Shown one piece after another: positions 57,597-64,000 of a stretch of DNA of 64,000 nt (the stretch's first letter is position 1; every line of letters starts with the position of its first letter). Made by a program: the position numbers and the translations under genes. This DNA comes from Argopecten irradians (lineage: Eukaryota > Mollusca > Bivalvia > Pectinida > Pectinidae): contig NC_091137.1 in assembly GCF_041381155.1 (NCBI RefSeq), positions 12,147,765 to 12,211,764 on the forward strand, in the 5' to 3' direction. The notes below the pieces were generated by a model, which saw only the letters and a program-made list of their open reading frames with translations, searched no databases and was not told the DNA's origin.

Positions 57597-57602
57597 TTTA
57601 TT
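57597..57602 (-). terminator. Candidate poly(A) signal of the zinc-finger gene
   Basis: AATAAA on the - strand, about 165 nt beyond the stop codon of the zinc-finger ORF. The nearest good signal, implying a short 3' UTR. Confidence 0.5.
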
Positions 57603-57767
57603 TTCCTAGCTCAAGTGTCTTCAGCCTCAGATTCTCTTGTTAATGGACGGACAAAGATGATGCAGCTATGTATGATAATGTATGTTATGGTTTACTGATA
57701 CTGCTCAGTCAGTATGACTGTGTTCTGAATGATGGTAATTGACGGTTCTGTATCAAATTACAGATGC

Positions 57768-59948
57768 TTATTGATGTCCGTTGGAGAATCCATCATGTCG
57801 CTTGGTGTGTGTGACCAATGAGGACCGCTGGCTGAAGGACCTGTTACAGATATTACATTTATACGGCCTCTCACCTGTGTGTGTACGTATATGTGCCTGT
57901 AGATAAAGCCTCACGGAGAATGCCTTAGAGCACATAGTGCACTGATAAGGCTTCTCACCAGTATGGATACGGTTGTGGACTTTCAGCGTAGATCTTTGGG
58001 AGAAGGATTTGAAACAGATGTGGCAGGAGAATGGTCTTTCTCCTGTGTGAGTCCTCATGTGTGACTTCAGGTAGTGCACCATTTTGAATCCCTTTCCACA
58101 CACATTACACACATTATGTTTGTTTTTGTCCTCCTCTTCTGTTGTACTTTGCTCCACATTCTTCCACCTTTTCTGTATCGCTGATGTGGTGCTCTGGTTA
58201 CAGATATTCAAATGAAGCTGCAAGTGAACAGGGTGTGCAAATTGAGCGAGACACTGATAGCATGAAAACATTCCTGATTGGTGATTTTCTGCTGTGTGTG
58301 TTGCTAATTTCTGTTTGGTGGGGAATCCTTCCTGGCACACTGTACACTTGTGTATGTTTTTATGGACCTGAAGATGGCGTGTTAAATCCTGTTTTCTACG
58401 GAAGCCTCCATCACATACAGAGCACTGGAATGGATAGCTGGATCTGTCACTGGTGTCTGTGTTTGTATCTGAAAAAGTGTTGGATTTAGGTTGAGGGTGT
58501 TGCGAATTGAAGTTACTGTTATCAGTACTAGTTGTACTAAGTCCTAGATTGTTCTGTTGAAAGTCCATCCCTACAGCAGAAGAACTTGTGTTATGTACAT
58601 ACTTCTCATGCAAACGCAGCTGTGTTACAGTAGTAGCGGAGAAGCTACATTCTCTGCATTTAAATGTCTGATTTACATGAGATTTTTTGTGGAGCGACAG
58701 ACCAAAATTATTTGCACACATAATACCACACACATCACAAGCGACTGGTCCATCAATATTCTGTCGTACTTTCCCACTCTGGCCACTGATATTGTTTGCG
58801 GCGATCATGGTCTCATGAAAGCCTTGGTATGTGGTGGGAAACATTGGCTGAGTGTTGGAGAAAGCTAACAAATCAGGGCCTAACTGTGGTAATGAAGTAT
58901 TGCTTTCTGAAGTCCGTTGAGCTACTGCTGCAGCAGCTGCCACAAGTCCTAAACCATTCACATTTAAACTAGAATATTCCGGTATATCTGGCTTCGATGC
59001 TTGTAACTTGTCTGATTTCTTCTTTTTCTTCTTTCCCTGATATTCTTCATCATCGTGATCAATTTCTTTCCTATTTTTGGGTCTGATTGCAGCCATCATG
59101 GCCATCGATGGTAACACACTACCCCAAGAATTGTTAATCTGCTCTACTTTCATGCTGTTATTACCATTGTCAGTTTTGTCCTCATCAAAGGAATCTGAAT
59201 CAATACACACAGGTCCAGCTTGTGTGTTTGTCTGCAAGTTCTGAGGAAGCATATTCACTTGATTTACATTCTCAGTTGACTCTGGATTTACTTGGCTTGC
59301 AGATGGCATCGACTTACTCTGAGATTCACTTGTTACCGTATCATAACCCATTTGCTGTTTAAAAATCTGAAACATTTTTTCCTCAATGAGAGTGCTTCTA
59401 CTTGGACCAGACTGGCCCTCATTACTATTAACAGATTGTAATTGTTCAAAATAAGAAGTGAACTGTGGGTCTGCTCGTAATGTCTTCTGAAAGGCAAGTG
59501 ATGGGTCAACCAATGGTAATGGTTCTTGGTTTTTGTTGTTTTGAATACCAAACATCGCATCTGTTGGAATGTTCTGCCCTTCAAAATTTGAATTCTGATC
59601 TTGGTTCATAACAGAGTTAGTTTGGGGCCTTGTAGTCATAATAGCCTCTTGTGTGACACTCCGTGGTGGTTTCATTTCAGAGAGGACCGCGTGGGTGGTG
59701 GGAGCCATGTGTTGATTCAAAAACACGGGTTGGTTAGCTACAGGTGAATTATTGCCATTGTGACTATAGTGACAGTTTTGTGTGTTTGGTGACGGTGTCT
59801 GGCCACCATTTGGAGAAGCGTTCACCCTTAAATTGGACGTTACTGGACTAGACGGGTCAGACACTGGTGTTGCTGTAGAATTTCTGTGATGCTGATGATG
59901 TTGCAATGTTGGTGAATATCCCGAATTCTGATATGTAGTGCCTTCCAT
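57768..59948 (-). CDS. C2H2 zinc-finger protein, nine fingers, 726 aa
   Basis: Probable nuclear DNA-binding regulator; no named orthologue recognised. Residues 1-290 are low-complexity, rich in Asn, Gln, Ser, Thr and Pro (NSGYSPTLQHHQHHRNS). A basic KGKKKKKK-like stretch near 305 after an acidic EIDHDDEEY is a likely nuclear signal. Fingers: 1-2 at about 402-453 (CDVCGIMC..., CRECSF...), 3-5 at about 507-585 (CSVCDGGF, CTVCQEGF, CYQCLAQF with a terminal Cys in place of the last His), 6-9 at about 611-718 (CNVCGKGF, CHICFKSF, CTMCSKAF, CNICNRSF) joined by TGERPF/TGEKPY linkers typical of DNA contact. All coding sequence is in one exon; CTTTCAG| at 60012 is a probable acceptor, so an upstream non-coding exon is expected. 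A four-codon upstream frame (ATG TTG CAG CTC TGA) precedes the start. Confidence 0.93.
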   Translation of the reverse strand: MEGTTYQNSGYSPTLQHHQHHRNSTATPVSDPSSPVTSNLRVNASPNGGQTPSPNTQNCHYSHNGNNSPVANQPVFLNQHMAPTTHAVLSEMKPPRSVTQEAIMTTRPQTNSVMNQDQNSNFEGQNIPTDAMFGIQNNKNQEPLPLVDPSLAFQKTLRADPQFTSYFEQLQSVNSNEGQSGPSRSTLIEEKMFQIFKQQMGYDTVTSESQSKSMPSASQVNPESTENVNQVNMLPQNLQTNTQAGPVCIDSDSFDEDKTDNGNNSMKVEQINNSWGSVLPSMAMMAAIRPKNRKEIDHDDEEYQGKKKKKKSDKLQASKPDIPEYSSLNVNGLGLVAAAAAVAQRTSESNTSLPQLGPDLLAFSNTQPMFPTTYQGFHETMIAANNISGQSGKVRQNIDGPVACDVCGIMCANNFGLSLHKKSHVNQTFKCRECSFSATTVTQLRLHEKYVHNTSSSAVGMDFQQNNLGLSTTSTDNSNFNSQHPQPKSNTFSDTNTDTSDRSSYPFQCSVCDGGFRRKQDLTRHLQVHKNIHKCTVCQEGFPTKQKLATHTAENHQSGMFSCYQCLAQFAHPVHLQLHLNICNQSTTSAIQKRWKNVEQSTTEEEDKNKHNVCNVCGKGFKMVHYLKSHMRTHTGERPFSCHICFKSFSQRSTLKVHNRIHTGEKPYQCTMCSKAFSVRLYLQAHIRTHTGERPYKCNICNRSFSQRSSLVTHTKRHDGFSNGHQ

Positions 59949-60012
59949 CTTTCTGGTGTTTCAATAGTTCCTGAAGATTCACAAGTCAGAGCTGCAACAT
60001 CTTTGCCTTTTT
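59949..60012 (-). other. 5' UTR part of the zinc-finger exon
   Basis: Bounded by the AG acceptor on the - strand (AACTTTCAG) and the ATG at 59948. It contains one short upstream ATG. The first exon and promoter lie further right and were not located. Confidence 0.5.
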
Positions 60013-61230
60013 CTGAAAGTTTAAACATAAGATAAATAATTTTGCCTTAAAATCAATACACATATTAAGGTCACACTATCAACAAAAAGTCAAGTTAGAT
60101 TCAACCCCAATTTTGTTAGTATTTGTAGATGTAGTTGAAATTATTAAAGTAATATCAAAGAATATTTATAATGATTTCTTAATAACTTTGGTAAAGCAGT
60201 TGTTGAAAGTCCATACTTGTAAACATGCTGACATTTTAAACTGGTCGCCATAGAAGTTACAATTATTGCCAAACGAAGCCGGAAAGTTCATGACCCATTC
60301 TCGGAAGAGTTCAGACAGATGTTACGTAGTTACGGTAGTCATAAGCGTTCGAAATTAACGTCTGTCTGTCTGCCCGTGACCGGCAACTTTATAATAGGGC
60401 AGACAAGTTTTACCATGCAACTGGTCCTTTGACCGGCAACATTTTGGTCCAGTTCTGATAGAGTTCCAAAGATATACTAAACACAAATAGCAATAGCATT
60501 GCATAAAGGTTGAAGATCAAATTGTACAAAACAGATTTTCGTAAAATTTTGGTTTTCAGTCAACTTTGTTGTGAGTGCACAATACTAAAACAGATAGGTG
60601 GATATTAACTATTACTTTGCAAGTCAACTTTGTTGAGAGTGCACAATACTAAAACATATAGGTGGATATTAACTATTACTTTGCAAGTATATAAACTACA
60701 AGTATGAATTGTAACTTTGTAAGGACCAGTAACTTTTATTCAGGACCAGTAACTTTTAAGGTCAGCTGGTCCTTGGAATGTCCTTAAAGGAGAACACTGG
60801 TAGTTACATGATGTTCTCGACAACGACGCTCTATGTTGGCTAACTTCAGCTGACTTGTTTGACTAAATGGGGCCCACCTAGCGATGTTCAATATTTATTT
60901 GTTTTTTTTTTATCAAAAGTTCCCGAATCAATATCACTCATCTTGACTTCCATTTAGTCCTGTCTGCATGATTTACAAAAAGATTTTTTTTTCAAAATTC
61001 TACTAAATCATGAAAAAAAATTAGACAGATACAGAGATTGGGACGTGAAAGTACTATCCTAATATCCTTATGTAATATATAGTTTGTGTTATGTGTAATA
61101 CAAATATATTTCAAGTCCTCAAAATTTATAATTCGATTCCCTCACCATTCAGTAGTAATGATTCTGTTACTGATAGGTATATAATATGTGGATAATTAAT
61201 TTTAATCATTTCATGCTGAGAACACTTTAA
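60013..61230. other. Upstream flank of the zinc-finger gene
   Basis: No exon recognised. At 60350-60780 the words GTCTGTCTGTCTGCCCG, GACCGGCAAC (twice), AGGACCAGTAACTTTT (twice) and CTGGTCCTT recur, probably a decayed repeat. A 67-bp direct duplication lies at 60560-60690. Confidence 0.4.
60560..60692. repeat. 67-bp direct tandem duplication
   Basis: AGTCAACTTTGTTG(T/A)GAG, TGCACAATACTAAAACA and TAGGTGGATATTAACTATTA appear twice in immediate succession, with two or three differences. Confidence 0.85.
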
Positions 61231-61586
61231 AGATGCTCCACTGCTGACAAATTGTATCTTTTCACTATCAAAAACAGGAGCAGACAATTTAGTATTTTCT
61301 TCAGTTACAAAAGTTACTTACTTTACACTATAACCACCATTGAAAAGTTTGAGTTTCTAATTTTATTTCAAGATAGAAATATTAAAAATAAATAATTGCA
61401 TCTCGAAAAAAAATCTGTCAGACTATGTCCTTTATGAAATTAAGTACTTATTGTGTATACACCAAAAGAAAAACTTATTATTTCATATGTATTTCTATGT
61501 TAATTAGACACGTATAAACATGATTATACATCAGTTATTATTCAAATGATGGGCATCGTTTATACTTTGTTGACAGTGGAGCATCT
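61231..61586. mobile_element. TTAA-flanked MITE, copy 3 (opposite orientation)
   Basis: TTAA flanks at 61227-61230 and 61587-61590. Ends AGATGCTCCACTGCTGAC and GTTGACAGTGGAGCATCT. The interior is reversed relative to copies 1 and 2 (AAAAACAGGAGCAGACAATT, AACCACCATTGAAAAG). Confidence 0.85.
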
Positions 61587-61590
61587 TTAA

Positions 61591-62773
61591 GGTTCAAACA
61601 TCTGTTATTATCTAAAAGTTTTAAGTATTTCACCCTAAGTAGCATTGATGGCTTATTTATATGGTAACAAATTTATCAAAAGAAAGAGACAATTGAAATA
61701 AAAAAAAATGTTTAAAGAAATAGGAACACAGGGTGTAACTGTTTCACTTTCATATCAAACTGGTCACCACACCCTGTAAGTTGTTGATAAGATTTTCTCA
61801 TTTGATTTCTTTTACTAGATTATCTCCCCCTAGTTACGAACTTAGGATTAGACACGCCATAGAGACAAAAATAATTAATGTAAGTACTATTTATGTGACA
61901 ATTCTAAAATATCTGAGAGTGGAGACAAGTCTACTCATATTTAAGAAATCTGAATCTGCCAAATTCCTTTAGCAAAAAATGCACCCAGAATTTGCATGGT
62001 ACTTGGGAAATTCTAATGTACAGTCAGTGGCCATAAATGATGATACAGTATGCGAGGGAAAATTTGGCTACATTTTCTTATTAGTAATTTAACATATTTA
62101 TAACTACTTTTAAACTTAAGAACTATATTTGGATCCTGTACACGATTTATATAAATTAATTTCCATGTCATAGTTATTGAGAAATTGACCTTAACTGTAG
62201 ACATACCGTACATGTAATTTTTATGATGACATTTTACTATAGACAACGAAGGATATGGCGACGTCATCAAGCGTTGTTTGGATATTAATCACTCACAACT
62301 TGGACATATTGCAAAGGATAAAACATATAATTACATTATTTCAAAACAAGTACATGTACTTGATAATTAGCTTGTCTGTTGTCAATTCTGAAGTTTTTAT
62401 CTGCACAATTGATTTCTAGAGAGATTTTTAAGCATATAAATTTACTAGGTCGTTGACTGTCAAGATGATTGTTAAGTTATAATTAATGAATGTTTTACAA
62501 GGATTTACATGTGAGAAGGATTTGTCACTCAGGGTTTTGGATGAATATGTTGTGAGCGCTTTTGTGTTTGTGCTCTGATGACCGTAACGTTAAGCAATGA
62601 CCAATTTTCCTGTAATATCCACCAGAGCAACTTTTGATTGCAGTTGCCAGGCTTACTGTCTTACTTTCTGAAGCATTTCAGTTCTATACAATGTATGAGT
62701 ATCGGGTAGATTCTCTCCCAGTACCAGAATTTCAGCTAAGTGACACAGAGACATTTAAACGCTGTGTACAGAC
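61591..62773. other. Intergenic, no gene supported
   Basis: AT-rich sequence. The open frame 62634-62870 (78 aa, YRVDSLPVPEFQLSDTETF) runs into the duplicated block and ends NGAK; it could be a terminal exon (CAG before 62639 and 62681 are acceptor-like) but nothing in it is recognisable. Confidence 0.35.
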
Positions 62774-63890
62774 TAGCTGCAATATTGTAGCTCAAAAGAC
62801 TTTTAGACAGAAAATGGTGTCGTCTTTAGAGCTACAATTGGTGCCTATTACTGCTAATGGAGCAAAGTAATGATTATGCAAATCGTTATAAAACGTTTAT
62901 TTGCATTTCATCTTACTTGTTCGATATCGCTTACTTACTAGGCAATAAAACTGAACCACATAGATTATCAAATTCCCACTGAGGCATTATTTTTTTACGT
63001 AATACATATGAAGGTCTTTCTGAAGGGGATTTTTACGGCAAGTCCAGAAATTGTGAATATGACGTCGTGTGAGCGGTACGGTAGATATTAAGAATGGTAG
63101 TTATGTTTGTTTTGGACAAAAATAATATGTAAATGCATGTATACGCATAAAATAATTGGAAACCTACAAAAAAGTATAGAAAACTGTGCCCGAGTGATTT
63201 TCGGAGGCAGTGCTCCACTACGACACATAGGGACCAATTCGTACCCGGCCGAAAGGTATAGTACTTATTAGTAGGCCGGGTTTTTTTTATTATTTTTTTA
63301 TATTTTGCGATATGGATCGTTTTCAGTTTTGACAAGAAGCACAGTGAACCGATAGCTTGGTCGTATGTAGCTGCAATATTGTAGCTCAAAAGACTTTTAG
63401 ACAGAAAATGTTGTCGTCTTTAGAGCTACAATTGGTGCCTATTACTGCTAATGGAGCAAAGTAATGGTTTTGCAAACCATTATTTAAAATTTTGCATGCA
63501 TTTTATCGTACTTGTTTTATATCGGTTACCTACTAGGCAATAAAACTGAACCATATAAAATATCAAATTCTCAGCGAGAAATTTTGTTTTTTTCATATAC
63601 ACATATGAAGACCTTTCCGCAGTGAATTTATACAGCAAGTCTACAAAGCATGAATTTGACGTTTTGTGAGCGGTACGGTAGATATTAAGAATGGTAGTTA
63701 TGTTTGTTTTCGACAAAAATAATATATAAATGCTTGTATACGCACAAAATAATTGGAAACCTACAAAAAAGTATAGAAAACTGTGCCCGAGTGATTTCCG
63801 GAGGCACTGCTCCACTAGGACACATAGGGACCAATTCGTACCCGGCCGAAAGGTATAGTAGGCCGGGTACGTATATTCGTTCTACTACAT
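62774..63890. repeat. Two-copy tandem duplication, unit about 595 bp
   Basis: CTGCAATATTGTAGCTCAAA begins unit 1 near 62777 and unit 2 near 63371; GTGAGCGGTACGGTAGATAT lies at about 63068 and 63665. Both hold TTGGTGCCTATTACTGCTAA and GGGACCAATTCGTACCCGGC. Each ends with a hairpin, GTACCCGGCC...GGCCGGGTAC in unit 2 (63838-63870), weaker in unit 1. Many small differences show that the duplication is not recent. Function unknown. Confidence 0.85.
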
Positions 63891-64000
63891 GCCCGTATGT
63901 TGTTAAATCTAGATTAATACAATGCCGCTATCATCACAAAATAAAGATTGTCTGTTCCAGGTCTAACATTAGGAAATCGATCAGTTATAGCCTATAGGTT

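Noticed and set aside
1-64000. LTR retroelement, Polinton or other virus-derived copies
   Set aside because: No long direct terminal repeats, integrase, protease, capsid or envelope-like region was recognised; the RT sequences present are LINE type.
1-64000. A multi-gene novel system
   Set aside because: The five host genes belong to unrelated, well-known or single-gene families on both strands; nothing indicates a functional cluster.

Overview
The window looks like nuclear DNA of a bivalve mollusc. It is AT-rich and has short exons with GT/AG introns. It is packed with small DNA transposons and with non-autonomous elements built around tandem-repeat cores, an architecture known from bivalves (the 'pearl' type, related to Helentrons). 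No species can be named from the sequence alone. No bacterial, plasmid or viral gene system was seen.

Five protein genes are supported. (1) The 3' part of IGBP1 (alpha4/Tap42, a PP2A-subunit chaperone) on the + strand, seven exons from 689 to 8650. (2) A complete GPD1 (cytosolic NAD-dependent glycerol-3-phosphate dehydrogenase), + strand, nine exons from 18088 to 28333, predicted 352 aa. (3) A complete UBE2Z (UBA6-dependent E2 enzyme), - strand, seven exons from 42647 down to 34516, predicted 291 aa. (4) A CREBZF/Zhangfei-type bZIP factor, + strand, 45492-46534, whose reading frame is split into two overlapping frames; UBE2Z and CREBZF are head to head about 2.4 kb apart. (5) A nine-finger C2H2 zinc-finger protein of 726 aa, - strand, 59948-57768. 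The five genes share no obvious pathway; this is ordinary eukaryotic gene order, not an operon.

The space between and inside the genes is mobile and repetitive DNA. At least five copies of tandem-core elements (2.9-4.3, 7.3-8.2, 14.3-16.5, 23.5-24.7 and 37.5-39.1 kb), plus remnants, share a 3' hairpin of the form GGCCC-N2/3-GGGCC followed by TCTTG. A further tandem-core element at 6.2-7.1 kb has different ends. Other elements are a 5'-truncated LINE with an 18-bp target-site duplication inside GPD1 intron 1, a second LINE scrap, a dimeric tRNA-derived SINE, a 1.18-kb pogo/Tigger-like element, a 317-bp MITE with a 9-bp target duplication (plus two relics), three TTAA-flanked MITEs, and several smaller foldback families. 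Large minisatellites lie in the IGBP1 3' UTR (37-bp unit), in UBE2Z intron 2 (34-bp monomers in a higher-order repeat) and in the 51.9-55.7 kb desert (two unrelated 32-bp units). The right edge holds a two-copy tandem duplication of about 595 bp.

Points most worth a second look: the frame break and retained DNA-binding asparagine in CREBZF; the shared end signature of the tandem-core elements and the YY1-like sites they carry; the 159-bp near-perfect palindrome at 12.1 kb; the subterminal iterated motif of the pogo-like element; and the MITE-interrupted triplication of a splice acceptor in IGBP1. All exon boundaries were read by eye from homology and splice consensus; there is no transcript evidence.
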